DNA from: a bacterium
Lineage (GTDB): Bacteria > Electryoneota > RPQS01
Reading direction: 5' to 3'
Assembly (NCBI GenBank): GCA_016721565.1
Contig: JADKHW010000001.1
Span: forward strand, 248,001 to 312,000
DNA: 64,000 nucleotides
Below, piece after piece: positions 25,228-34,433 of the stretch. The stretch's first letter is position 1, and every line of letters begins with the position of its first letter. The notes below the pieces were generated by a model. It did no database searches and was not told where the DNA came from. It worked only from the letters and a program-made list of their open reading frames with translations. The translations under genes and the position numbers were made by a program.

Positions 25228-28053
25228 CTACTCTGTACCGTTTGAACAGGTCAGCACAATAGCGTAAACTTTGAAATCAGCCAACACTCCGGTGTCAACC
25301 CACTCGGCTGATCCTGCAGCAAGTGTGAGACTGACCTCCCGAGTGAACATCAAATCGGTGCCACCATCTGGATCGCCATCGTTGATAGGGTTCACGGAGC
25401 TATAGATGTCATACACACCGGGGTAAGTCGCGGTCCAAGTTAATCGTGTCAAACTGCCATTCGCAAATATGGCGAGGTCTGACGGAGCGATACACCGGGG
25501 CGGCGTCAACCGGCAGGGTGGAGGATAAAGCGTGATCGGATGTGTCCAATCGGCATCCGTAAAGTTAGTCATCGCAATGCGGCCACCCATAGTATCTTCA
25601 ATTGCCGCAATGCCGTACCCTTGTAAGCTGTTACTGTCTGGCGCGCACCATGCAACAGGAATAAATCCGGGGCCGGGGCGCGGGCCTGAATAAGCGGGAT
25701 CAATGTCCTCATAGCACTGCACGAAATCGTCAGGCATACCCTGATGCACTACGAGCAGATGATTAGAGAGTTGTGCATAATCTGCACCTGCACACGACAA
25801 AGATTGATTCGGACTTTGATGCGGCAAAGCATGCGGTCCCTGTATGACAACAGGCTGTAGCGGGTTGCTCAGATCAAGCTCGTAAGCTCTCGAGTTTCCG
25901 GTATTCGATGAGTCGCGAATGAACACCCACATGTGATTGTGAGTTGGATCAAAGGCTGCACCGGACCAACGCATAATAGGCAAGCCTGTTAATGTGGTCC
26001 ACGATTGAACCGCTCCGCCGCCACTCGATATTCGATATAGCCTTCCAGTGCCGCTGAAGTAATCCATTGTCGTTCCACACCAATACTGTCCTCCGTTTCG
26101 AGGATCGTAAGCAAGCATACGATTGGGAGAACTCTCAATGGATTGCCAGAAAATAGGAGTCAACGAATCGCATGTCAAAGCATTAAATCGTAGAATAGAT
26201 TGAGCTGTACCGGTCCCAGGATAGTAGCTTTGGAAGATGACATTCCCAACTCCATCGCCTTCTGCGTCGAGGTAGCGATTGCCAACTCCACTTGATCCTC
26301 TCAGATCAGTTCGACAGACTTCGCCGTTACAATCGGCAATACAAGTGAACTCGATTCCAAACGCAAGCCCAACTGTATCAAAACTCTCAGCGACGATGTA
26401 ATACTCTCCATTCGTTAAACTGACGGCCACAAGCGAGTCAATGCCGAATGCCACACAGTTCTGAGTATTGCAAGTTTCCAATAGGAACAGCGCAATCGGA
26501 CCAATATCTGATGTGTCCGCTTGTACTCGCAAGTTGCCTTGATTTGGAATCTGCATGCTATATATCTTCTCGTGACCTGCGTATGCGAGATCACTGCAAC
26601 AATAGCGAGACGCCGTGCCAATGCCCACAGGAATCGTCTGATTCGTGAGCGCAATTCCGTCTTCAGAACAAGCAACATAACTCGCAGAAGCGCAATCCAA
26701 CAAATGAGATTCGGGTACGCATATCTGAGGTGCTGCTTCACCGCAACTTCCACACAGCACGTTCAACCGCATATCAGCCCATGCGATATCATCTTGTCGA
26801 ACGGAGCGAAGGCTACCCGCAGATCCACTCCATTGTTCGCAGACAAGCGGTGGATTCGGATCTAAGTCAGCAGACGAATAGAGAAAACTCGGTCGGGCAG
26901 CGCCACCGGTAACGGAGTCAATAACCAAACCGAGCCAAAAGGGTTCATTGAGACAACAAGCCGCACCATACAGAGGCACCGTTACGTCGAGCACAGTCTG
27001 AAACGGACTTCCACGTTCAACAAATGCAGGAACTGTACACAATGGCTCACCCGGCGGACAGCAAATATCACCAAATCCCGAACAACTGAACTGTACGCGA
27101 AAGTAAGCACGGTCGGTTGCATTCCCGACAGCCTCAAAGTACAAGGTCAGATCAAGACTTTGCGGAGTAAGCGGCATTTGTCCTGCTGCAGGGTCAATCC
27201 ACTGATATACGACGTTTGTAAAAGGATCAAAATAGGCTTGTGGTCCGGAGAATCTGGCAAAGGAGCAACTGTCCGGACAAGTCGGAATCGTCGTGGTGTC
27301 ATAAAGGTCACAGCTCCATCCGACAGAGAGTCTCGGACCCCCGACGGTATCTCCCCAGACCTGATTCCAAGATTCCAGTGATTCATTTCCGACGAGCACT
27401 TCGCAATCGGTTAACGGAAACATGTTCGTTTCGTCTGCACTAATCGCTACTGATGTACTTGATCCGCGAAAGCCCCTATTAAATATCTTTACAAATGCGC
27501 CGACTGAATCCGCGAGAATTCCGGCAAAAGGAACGTACGGGAAAGAAAGCTGGGCGATTCCATCTGCGACATCTTCGCCAAATGGAATGTTAACAAGCCG
27601 GGTTCCCCGCACAGGTCCAACTCCTGAACAAGAGTCAAGTTCGTTAACAGCACAATGAACTGAAACATCAAGGTCAAGCGTATCCGCCGGACTCCCGTCA
27701 GGCCTCACGAACACGAAAAAAAGTGCTTCAACGCGGATAGGTTCACTCAGTTCACACGACGGACAGCCGTTGGACCTGACCCACATCGCAATTGAGCTGC
27801 CTGTCTCATACTGCCATACCACAGAATCAGCAGCCTCCAAGGGCGCAAAATCATGGGTGCAGAATACCTCATCCAAACTTGGAGGCGGGGGACGCAGTGC
27901 GTTATCATGTTCAGGCAATCTCGCCAAACTCGGACGTGCCTTCGGAAGAACAACTTGCTGACTTGGCCCTTCTACGGTGGCGGGAACAGCTTGCCACACG
28001 ATCTCCGCTTGAGCTGTCCACACGAATGCAATTAAAACGAGCAAGTATCGCAT
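25228..28053 (-). CDS. large secreted protein of unknown function with C-terminal Fn3-like domain
   Basis: 941 residues from the ATG at 28053 (MRYLLVLIAFVWTAQA, a signal peptide). That start overlaps the stop of the ferredoxin gene upstream (TAATG). The protein is rich in cysteine: about forty residues, spread in pairs such as CPSCE, CSGFGDICCPPGEPLC and CLNEPF, which would form disulfides outside the cell. The middle looks like repeated beta-sandwich pieces, and residues about 640-850 look like a propeller-type sequence (WSGAAFDPTHNHMWVFI). The last 90 residues resemble a fibronectin type III unit. There is no T9SS sorting domain. No function is assigned; a surface or structural role is inference. 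Confidence 0.65.
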   Translation of the reverse strand: MRYLLVLIAFVWTAQAEIVWQAVPATVEGPSQQVVLPKARPSLARLPEHDNALRPPPPSLDEVFCTHDFAPLEAADSVVWQYETGSSIAMWVRSNGCPSCELSEPIRVEALFFVFVRPDGSPADTLDLDVSVHCAVNELDSCSGVGPVRGTRLVNIPFGEDVADGIAQLSFPYVPFAGILADSVGAFVKIFNRGFRGSSTSVAISADETNMFPLTDCEVLVGNESLESWNQVWGDTVGGPRLSVGWSCDLYDTTTIPTCPDSCSFARFSGPQAYFDPFTNVVYQWIDPAAGQMPLTPQSLDLTLYFEAVGNATDRAYFRVQFSCSGFGDICCPPGEPLCTVPAFVERGSPFQTVLDVTVPLYGAACCLNEPFWLGLVIDSVTGGAARPSFLYSSADLDPNPPLVCEQWSGSAGSLRSVRQDDIAWADMRLNVLCGSCGEAAPQICVPESHLLDCASASYVACSEDGIALTNQTIPVGIGTASRYCCSDLAYAGHEKIYSMQIPNQGNLRVQADTSDIGPIALFLLETCNTQNCVAFGIDSLVAVSLTNGEYYIVAESFDTVGLAFGIEFTCIADCNGEVCRTDLRGSSGVGNRYLDAEGDGVGNVIFQSYYPGTGTAQSILRFNALTCDSLTPIFWQSIESSPNRMLAYDPRNGGQYWCGTTMDYFSGTGRLYRISSGGGAVQSWTTLTGLPIMRWSGAAFDPTHNHMWVFIRDSSNTGNSRAYELDLSNPLQPVVIQGPHALPHQSPNQSLSCAGADYAQLSNHLLVVHQGMPDDFVQCYEDIDPAYSGPRPGPGFIPVAWCAPDSNSLQGYGIAAIEDTMGGRIAMTNFTDADWTHPITLYPPPCRLTPPRCIAPSDLAIFANGSLTRLTWTATYPGVYDIYSSVNPINDGDPDGGTDLMFTREVSLTLAAGSAEWVDTGVLADFKVYAIVLTCSNGTE

Positions 28054-28403
28054 TATACCTTCACTCCCGCGACTGCAACACTTGCGTGAAAAACGGGGTC
28101 CATGAGTCTCAGCACGGGTTTTCCGCTGACAAGGTGCTGCTCGAAAATGTCCGAAATATCCTCCATCTTTACGTACGAATACCAGACCGCATCTGGGTAC
28201 ACGACAATTGTCGCTCCGCGCGCGCAATTTGCCAAGCAACCCGAACTGTTGATTCGGATTTTCGCATTTAGCCCGGCTGCCTTCACTTTTTCGCGAAGTT
28301 CTGCTAGGATTTCAGCCGTCCCCTTTGACGCACAACATCCTTTCGGATCATCGGTAGGCCGTTGGTTTTCACAAACAAAAACGTGATATTGGTATCTGGA
28401 CAT
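28053..28403 (-). CDS. thioredoxin-like [2Fe-2S] ferredoxin
   Basis: A 116-residue protein of the thioredoxin-like ferredoxin family. Four cysteines fit the cluster ligands: one in VFVCENQ, the CC pair in KGCCASKG, and SSGCLANCARG in the second half. The following VVYPDAVWYSYV is typical of the group. Relatives include the N-terminal domain of some hydrogenase and NuoE-like proteins and stand-alone ferredoxins. It is translationally coupled to a large secreted protein, with which no functional link is obvious. Confidence 0.88.
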   Translation of the reverse strand: MSRYQYHVFVCENQRPTDDPKGCCASKGTAEILAELREKVKAAGLNAKIRINSSGCLANCARGATIVVYPDAVWYSYVKMEDISDIFEQHLVSGKPVLRLMDPVFHASVAVAGVKV

Positions 28404-28425
28404 GATTCTTTGCGTTGGATGCCAT

Positions 28426-28453
28426 AAGATACAATAACTTGGCGCAATTTCAA
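28426..28453 (-). promoter_or_regulatory. possible promoter for the ferredoxin gene
   Basis: On the minus strand TTGAAA (28448-28453) and TATCTT (28426-28431) are 16 bases apart, about 23 bases before the ATG. Confidence 0.4.
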
Positions 28454-28579
28454 AGGCTCAAACAGTCGTTTTTCTATGACCACGGGAACGGCGCGGGTCA
28501 CTAGTACGTTAGAATATATGCAGTTATGGATACGACAGCAAGCATGAACATCAAGCAATAAAAACTGGAGCAACTCTCA

Positions 28580-29038
28580 ATGAACTTCCGACTTATCCTC
28601 TTATCGGGACTTATTCTGGTCCTCACAACCAATCTTTTCGCCGAAGATCGTAACGGGTTTGGAATTGGACCCGTCGTCGGCGAACCCACAGGCCTCAACG
28701 GCCAGTTTTTCTGGGACAAAAATTCCGCCGTAGATGTCACCACGGCGTGGTCTTGGGACAACTGGCTCTTGGTATCCGCCGATTTTCAAATGTATGATTA
28801 TTTTATGGATATGCCCCGCGAATGGAAGTGGTCGTATGGTGGTGGTGTGTACATGAATCTCGCGAATGATGATCACGAGGACAACGCACTTGGCATTCGC
28901 GTGCCGCTTGGATTGAAATACCATTTCCCGTACTCAATCGTGGACGTTTGGGGTGAAGTCGCTCCGGGTATTGAGTTGGCCCCCGACACGAAAATCGCCT
29001 TTCAAGGAGGCATTGGCCTTACTTTCTGGCTATGGTAA
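28580..29038 (+). CDS. small outer-membrane beta-barrel-like protein
   Basis: A 152-residue protein with a signal peptide (MNFRLILLSGLILVLTTNLFA). The mature part has a GFGIGPVVGEPTGLNGQFFW start and alternating strands. It ends in aromatic residues (LTFWLW), as small outer-membrane barrels do. The GxGxxxGxPTG motif is known from a family of small barrel proteins in several phyla with no settled function. It lies alone in front of the mutase gene, about 60 bases away. Confidence 0.7.
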   Translation: MNFRLILLSGLILVLTTNLFAEDRNGFGIGPVVGEPTGLNGQFFWDKNSAVDVTTAWSWDNWLLVSADFQMYDYFMDMPREWKWSYGGGVYMNLANDDHEDNALGIRVPLGLKYHFPYSIVDVWGEVAPGIELAPDTKIAFQGGIGLTFWLW

Positions 29039-29098
29039 AGTTGCCAGAACCCGGATTATTCCTTACATTCTGGTTTGCTATTTAAATGAGGTAATACG

Positions 29099-30769
29099 AT
29101 GACTCCGCTGGAGAAACTGCTTGCCGCTCGTCGGCGATGGGAACAGGATATCACGTCCAAAGGCCGTGCAGATGATGGTCGCAAGTTTGTGACCACTTCA
29201 AGCATGGAGGTTCCAGCTTTGGTCTGGGCCGAGGACCCGACCCAGTCCGAAACCTATATGGAAAAGCTTGGTTTTCCGGGTCAGTATCCGTTTACCCGGG
29301 GCGTTCACCCCTCCATGTACCGAGGAAAATGGTGGACAATGCGGCAATTTAGTGGCTTTGCAACCCCTGAAGAGACCAACAAGCGCTACCGCTATATCCT
29401 CGAGCAGGGCGGAGACGGGCTGTCCGTTGCCTTCGATTTGCCCACACTGATGGGCCGCGACCCGGATTCGGATTGGTCGCTTGGTGAGGTCGGCAAATGC
29501 GGGGTTTCCATTGCTTCGCTTGAAGATGCTGAGATCCTTTTTAGGGATATTCCTCTTGGAAAAGTAACGACATCCATGACCATCAACTCGCCAGCGGCGA
29601 TCATTTGGGCCTTCTACATTGCAGCTGCCGAGAAGCAGGGCTGGAAGCGCGCCGACTTGGGTGGCACCCTTCAGAATGACATTCTCAAGGAGTACATAGC
29701 CCAGAAGGAGTTTATCTACCCTCCTAAGCCGTCTCTTAAGCTTGTTGTGGACACAATTGAATTTGCCACTCGTGAAATGCCAAAGTTCAATCCCGTGTCC
29801 ATTTCAGGCTATCACATTCGTGAAGCAGGCTCAACTGCAATTCAAGAACTCGCATTTACGCTTGCGGATGGGTTTGCCTATGTCGAAGCGGCTATCGAAC
29901 GCGGATTGGACGTGGACGAATTTGCCCCGCGGCTATCGCATTTTTTCAATTCGCATCTGGACTTTTTTGAAGAGATCGGCAAATTCCGCGCGGCCCGCCG
30001 TATTTGGGCCAAGCGGATGAAAGAAAAGTACGGCGCTAAGAATGACCGCTCGCTGCTCTGCCGTTTCCACACGCAAACGGCCGGTTGCAGTTTGCAAGCT
30101 CAGCAGCCTGAAGTGAACCTTATTCGCACGGCGACTGAAGCGCTGGCGGCAGTATTGGGTGGCACCCAGAGTCTGCATACCAACTCAATGGACGAGACGT
30201 TAGCCCTGCCAAGCGAGAAAGCCGTTACTTTGGCAATGCGCACCCAGCAGGTTCTGAAACACGAAGTCCTCGCAAGCGCTCCAATTGATCCTCTTGGCGG
30301 AAGCTACTACGTTGAGTGGATGACAGACAAAATGGAAGATGGAGCAAACCAGTATTTTGACAAGATCGATGCTATGGGTGGCGTAGTCGCGGCAATTGAG
30401 AGCGGATTTTTCCAGCGCGAATTGGCACGCGCTGCTCAGGTTTATCAATCTGAGTTTGACAAGGGCGAACGCATATTTGTCGGAGTCAACAAGTATGTGA
30501 ATGCCGATGAACAGATTGATATTCCGATCTTAGACATCGCCGAGGAAGATTGCCGCAAACACCAAGTAGACAAGCTTAATGCCCTCCGCAGACGCCGCGA
30601 TGGCAAGGCCGTGCAAGAGTGTCTCGATAACATTAAGCTTGCCGCCGAAAAAGACGTGAACTTGATGCCGCATCTGATCTCCGGTGCCCACGCTTACTGC
30701 ACGCTTGGCGAAATGGTTGATATATTGAAGGAAGTCTATTCAGAATACGAAGAACCCGTGACTTTTTGA
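29099..30769 (+). CDS. acyl-CoA mutase large subunit (methylmalonyl-CoA mutase family, catalytic domain only)
   Basis: A 556-residue catalytic subunit of a B12-dependent acyl-CoA mutase without the C-terminal cobalamin domain, which must come from another protein. Core motifs are YPFTRGVHPSMYRGKWWTMR, LSVAFDLPTLMGRD and SGYHIREAGSTAIQELAF. At the position where methylmalonyl-CoA mutase has the carboxylate-binding Arg (about residue 205, the KEYIAxxxFIYPP stretch) this protein has Gln (IAQKEF), as isobutyryl- and hydroxyisobutyryl-CoA mutases do. The Tyr in SMYRG is kept, so the active site is mixed. The substrate is therefore uncertain. No GTPase chaperone, epimerase or small subunit lies nearby. 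Confidence 0.85.
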   Translation: MTPLEKLLAARRRWEQDITSKGRADDGRKFVTTSSMEVPALVWAEDPTQSETYMEKLGFPGQYPFTRGVHPSMYRGKWWTMRQFSGFATPEETNKRYRYILEQGGDGLSVAFDLPTLMGRDPDSDWSLGEVGKCGVSIASLEDAEILFRDIPLGKVTTSMTINSPAAIIWAFYIAAAEKQGWKRADLGGTLQNDILKEYIAQKEFIYPPKPSLKLVVDTIEFATREMPKFNPVSISGYHIREAGSTAIQELAFTLADGFAYVEAAIERGLDVDEFAPRLSHFFNSHLDFFEEIGKFRAARRIWAKRMKEKYGAKNDRSLLCRFHTQTAGCSLQAQQPEVNLIRTATEALAAVLGGTQSLHTNSMDETLALPSEKAVTLAMRTQQVLKHEVLASAPIDPLGGSYYVEWMTDKMEDGANQYFDKIDAMGGVVAAIESGFFQRELARAAQVYQSEFDKGERIFVGVNKYVNADEQIDIPILDIAEEDCRKHQVDKLNALRRRRDGKAVQECLDNIKLAAEKDVNLMPHLISGAHAYCTLGEMVDILKEVYSEYEEPVTF

Positions 30770-30791
30770 CTCAGTACGATTGCAATGCTTG

Positions 30792-30815
30792 AGGGCCGAC
30801 CATTAAGTCGGCCCT
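30792..30815 (+). terminator. intrinsic terminator after the mutase gene
   Basis: AGGGCCGAC (30792-30800) pairs with GTCGGCCCT (30807-30815) around CATTAA, followed by TTCTTATT. Confidence 0.78.
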
Positions 30816-30880
30816 TTCTTATTCGCAAGATCTGATGGAACTGAAATTGCAACGTGACAAGATAAGTACTCAGGAATACC

Positions 30881-31609
30881 ATGAAACAGCTTGTCATAAC
30901 ATTTAGTATTGCAGTATTCATTTCGACAATCGGGTGCGCAGTCCCGAACAGGCCAGATCTCCGAATTGCGATCTCCAGTTCTCCGGGATCATCGTTATTG
31001 TACATAGCGCAGGAGGCAAGGTTGTTTGAGCGTTACGACGTGCGTGTGCATATCGTGGAACTTAATTCCCCTTGCGAATGCGCTTTGGCCATGAGCGACC
31101 ACCAAGTCGATGCAGTGGTTATACCTTACGACGATTATATTGCCATGGAGAAAAGCGGTTCACAATCGGGCATCGTCATGGCTGTTGCCGCACCAAGTGC
31201 CGCAGATTCAACATTGTCGTACTATTCAACAAATTCGTCATGGTCGTCAAAGAGCGTTGAAGTTCTTGTAGGCAATCGGTCGGAATTGATGCAGCGCCGT
31301 CAGGAATGGCAACGCACTCTCTTAGCCTACGAACACGCGCGCCTGTTGATGTCAGGTGAACAGAATCTCCAAGGCAAAGTTGTGGCAATACGAGAACGAC
31401 GAAGCGTTGAGTCATTTATTAACGATTTCAAGCGTTGGAGCGTTTTTGGCATTTCGCAGCAGGACTCCCTATTTCTGCCCAACGGGCTTTGCGCGAAATT
31501 TAATCCCCAATGGCATGGTAAGCACTTGTTGCAGGCCGCGGTGGCCACGGATTTTGATCGGTTCACGAGCCGCAACGAATCGGCAGCAGCGAGAGACAAA
31601 GTGCGATGA
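30881..31609 (+). CDS. periplasmic binding-protein-like lipoprotein (NMT1/ThiY type)
   Basis: A 242-residue lipoprotein: signal peptide and lipobox (STIGC, Cys19), then a binding-protein fold beginning LRIAISSSPGSSLLYIAQEARLF. This is the N-terminal lobe pattern of nitrate/taurine/thiamine-precursor binding proteins, where the ligand lies between lobes. VDAVVIPYDDYIAME is the second typical element. No ABC permease or ATPase is encoded nearby. Its last bases overlap the start of a membrane hybrid kinase by four bases, so it probably acts as the sensor part of that kinase, not of a transporter. Ligand unknown. Confidence 0.75.
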   Translation: MKQLVITFSIAVFISTIGCAVPNRPDLRIAISSSPGSSLLYIAQEARLFERYDVRVHIVELNSPCECALAMSDHQVDAVVIPYDDYIAMEKSGSQSGIVMAVAAPSAADSTLSYYSTNSSWSSKSVEVLVGNRSELMQRRQEWQRTLLAYEHARLLMSGEQNLQGKVVAIRERRSVESFINDFKRWSVFGISQQDSLFLPNGLCAKFNPQWHGKHLLQAAVATDFDRFTSRNESAAARDKVR

Positions 31610-34338
31610 TACGGCTGATTCGCAATGCACTAGACACATCGCTTGCAACCAAGCTCGGGCTTCCGTCGCTAATCATTGGCTTGATACTAGCATGTGCGGG
31701 AACGCTTGGAGTGCTGAAGCTATTTGAAAAGCAGCTTGAAAAGCAACTTGAGTCAAGAGCGGAGTTAATCGCCACGGCTCTTCGGGCTGCCGCGCACAAT
31801 GCAGATTCCGAAGGTTTAATCAGAATCGTCAATCAAATCAGCGTGGAACGCGACATTGAAAGCATAATCATTGTAAGCTCCGAATCGCATCTTGTGTTAG
31901 CGAGCACGCAAAACGCAATGATCGGAATCGCTTTGGAAGAGTTGCCATCGAGTGACGCCCTTAATCACTTTCGATCCGCTATGGGCACAAGCATTTTAGA
32001 AGAATTTGAATTCTTGCCCTCTGGGTATTTTGGCTATTTAAAATGTCTTGATGACGATCGTGGCGGGCATTTCGGAAAGAGCATCGTTCAGATCGTCCTT
32101 GACACTAGCGAAGCACGCCGCGCTGTATTCGAAGACACAGCACGGATTCTACTGTTCCTGCTCGGCACATTGGTTATTCTGTTGATTGTTGCGTATTCGC
32201 TCATCAATCAGCATATTCTGAAGCCGATTTCTAGTTTGAGATGGGCTATGAATCAACGAGCGGCAGGCAACCATCAAGTGATTGCGTCGGTAGATTCCCG
32301 CGATGAAATTGGAGATTTGTCTAGCTCACTTAATTACATGCTTCGAGCGCTTGAAGAAAGTGAAGGACGCAGCCGAACAATCATTGAAGCTGCGCCGATT
32401 GCAATTTGTGTCGTAGACGAATGGTCAGGCGAATTGCTATATACAAGCAAGAACTTTCAGGATTATTTTGGAATCATTGAAGCTGATCCCAATTGCTCTT
32501 CCGCTTGGGAGCTACTCATCGACAGCGGTGACCGTTTTCGTTTGGAACGATATGTCCATACGGGTCAATCGACTGAGAACTGGGAAGTTCAGGTGCGTCG
32601 GCGAGGCATGTTGAATCAATGGTGTAGTCTGACAACACGGGAAATCTTATGGCAGGCGCATCCAGCCGTGCTCTGTGGCTTTGTCGATATTACCGAACGT
32701 CGAGACCAACAAGAACAGATTTCTCGGTCGCATCAGGAACTCGAAACAATCAACAAACAACTCGAGCAGGCGATTATCCGTGCGAATAGTCTCGCGACGC
32801 AAGCTGAAGCGGCAAGTATCGCCAAGAGTAGTTTCTTAGCCAATATGTCGCATGAAATCCGGACCCCAATGAACGGCATCGTCGGCTTTACACGACTCTT
32901 GATGGAGAAATCACTTTCCGATGAGCAACGGGAGTATGCCAAAGCCGTTCAAGATTGTGCAGACTCGCTCCTCACACTGATTAGCGATATTCTTGATCTG
33001 TCAAAGATTGAGGCTAATCAAATGAGTATCGAACAAGTTGAGTTTGATATCCGCGAATTGATTGAAAGTATTGTGATGCTCTTCGCACTTCAGGCGAGTT
33101 CAAGAGGGTTGGAGATAGGTTGTTTTGTCGACAATTCTGTTCCTAAGCGAATCGTAAGTGATCCAACACGAATACGTCAAATTGTCTCAAATCTGCTCGG
33201 AAACGCTCTTAAATTCACGAGCAAAGGCTATGTCTTTGTGCGTGTCACGTCGGCGCAGGAAGTTGATGTTGACGATGGCACACAGTTAATAATAGAGATC
33301 ATCGACACAGGAATTGGAATACCGTCCGACAGATTGGGCCTCATCTTTGAGAATTTCACGCAAGCGGACTCCTCGACGTCGCGGAAGTACGGCGGAACGG
33401 GTCTCGGCCTATCGATCTCACGTAGCCTTGCGCAGCTGATGAAGGGAGACATTACTGTTAAGAGTAAGGTTGGAGAGGGCAGTACGTTTATCGTGAACAT
33501 CCGGGTTGCCGCGCAGTTGCAAAATGTTGAACAATTTGTGAGCGACGATAAAACGTGGATCGTCATCGAGCCGCGTCCACTCTTCGCGGATCTGTGTCGG
33601 CAACTTTTGGGTGGCCAGCCCTATTTCGCCGACGACTGGAAAGAAGCCTTTGAACTCTTGCGCGAGAAACGCCAGTATACTTCATTGCTGATAGGTAGTG
33701 GTGTGGAGCAAGATGATGTGATTGCGCTTGCAGATTCAATTCTCCGCCATGCAGAGACTCGGGCTGCACATGTCGTTGTACTTGCAAACCATGGAGTTCG
33801 GCGACTGTTCAGCGAATTGGCGAACCCGATACTTGCTAATGCCATTGAAGTTCCCAACCGGAGTACGACACTGCGTGCGACACTGGATATTTCTCATGAT
33901 GTTGCAATTCGTAAACCTTTGTCCATGAGTGTGCCGAATGAGGCGCTGAACTTGAGAATCCTCGTTGCTGAGGACAATCCTGTAAATCAACGGCTTGCGG
34001 TCAAAGTCCTTGAGCGCATGGGTTGTGCGGTAACAATCGCAAATGATGGAAGCGAGGCAATCAAGCACCACAGAACGGAGGAATTTGACGCAATTTTAAT
34101 GGATGTGCAGATGCCGGTCTTGGATGGTTTGGCTGCAACCAAGCGAATCCGCGCACAAACAATTCGTCCTAAGATTCCAATCATTGCACTTACCGCAAAC
34201 GCACTCTTGTCAGATCAGGAGGCCTGTTTAAGTGCCGGCATGGATGCCTTTATTCCTAAACCATTTAGGCCTGAGCAAGTTCGGGATGCTCTCGGGAAGC
34301 TTATCCCGAAACTCTCGCTGACCGTTGCTTCAGAATAA
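31606..34338 (+). CDS. membrane hybrid histidine kinase with C-terminal receiver
   Basis: A 910-residue BarA-like kinase. Membrane segments lie at about 17-40 and 180-200, enclosing a periplasmic sensor of about 140 residues. Then come HAMP (200-252), PAS (255-365), a coiled coil, HisKA with phosphoacceptor His416 (NMSHEIRTPMNGI), HATPase (DTGIGIP, GGTGLGLSIS), a second receiver-like region without the acidic pocket (about 640-770), and a true receiver (about 785-905) with Asp833 in LMDVQMPVLDG. The phosphorelay would need a separate Hpt protein and output regulator, not found here. It overlaps the binding-protein lipoprotein gene, which probably supplies its ligand. Confidence 0.9.
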   Translation: MIRLIRNALDTSLATKLGLPSLIIGLILACAGTLGVLKLFEKQLEKQLESRAELIATALRAAAHNADSEGLIRIVNQISVERDIESIIIVSSESHLVLASTQNAMIGIALEELPSSDALNHFRSAMGTSILEEFEFLPSGYFGYLKCLDDDRGGHFGKSIVQIVLDTSEARRAVFEDTARILLFLLGTLVILLIVAYSLINQHILKPISSLRWAMNQRAAGNHQVIASVDSRDEIGDLSSSLNYMLRALEESEGRSRTIIEAAPIAICVVDEWSGELLYTSKNFQDYFGIIEADPNCSSAWELLIDSGDRFRLERYVHTGQSTENWEVQVRRRGMLNQWCSLTTREILWQAHPAVLCGFVDITERRDQQEQISRSHQELETINKQLEQAIIRANSLATQAEAASIAKSSFLANMSHEIRTPMNGIVGFTRLLMEKSLSDEQREYAKAVQDCADSLLTLISDILDLSKIEANQMSIEQVEFDIRELIESIVMLFALQASSRGLEIGCFVDNSVPKRIVSDPTRIRQIVSNLLGNALKFTSKGYVFVRVTSAQEVDVDDGTQLIIEIIDTGIGIPSDRLGLIFENFTQADSSTSRKYGGTGLGLSISRSLAQLMKGDITVKSKVGEGSTFIVNIRVAAQLQNVEQFVSDDKTWIVIEPRPLFADLCRQLLGGQPYFADDWKEAFELLREKRQYTSLLIGSGVEQDDVIALADSILRHAETRAAHVVVLANHGVRRLFSELANPILANAIEVPNRSTTLRATLDISHDVAIRKPLSMSVPNEALNLRILVAEDNPVNQRLAVKVLERMGCAVTIANDGSEAIKHHRTEEFDAILMDVQMPVLDGLAATKRIRAQTIRPKIPIIALTANALLSDQEACLSAGMDAFIPKPFRPEQVRDALGKLIPKLSLTVASE

Positions 34339-34360
34339 TTGTCAAAGCTGTGTTGTCTGC

Positions 34361-34389
34361 TTGCATTTTCAATTTGGATTGTGTACGAT
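34361..34389 (+). promoter_or_regulatory. possible promoter for the GH20-like protein gene
   Basis: TTGCAT (34361-34366) and TACGAT (34384-34389) with 17-base spacing; the gene starts 45 bases later. The -10 box matches consensus at four of six positions. Confidence 0.35.
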
Positions 34390-34433
34390 GAACAGCATAG
34401 AAGACCAAAGCAGAGAGACATTGTCACTTTCAA

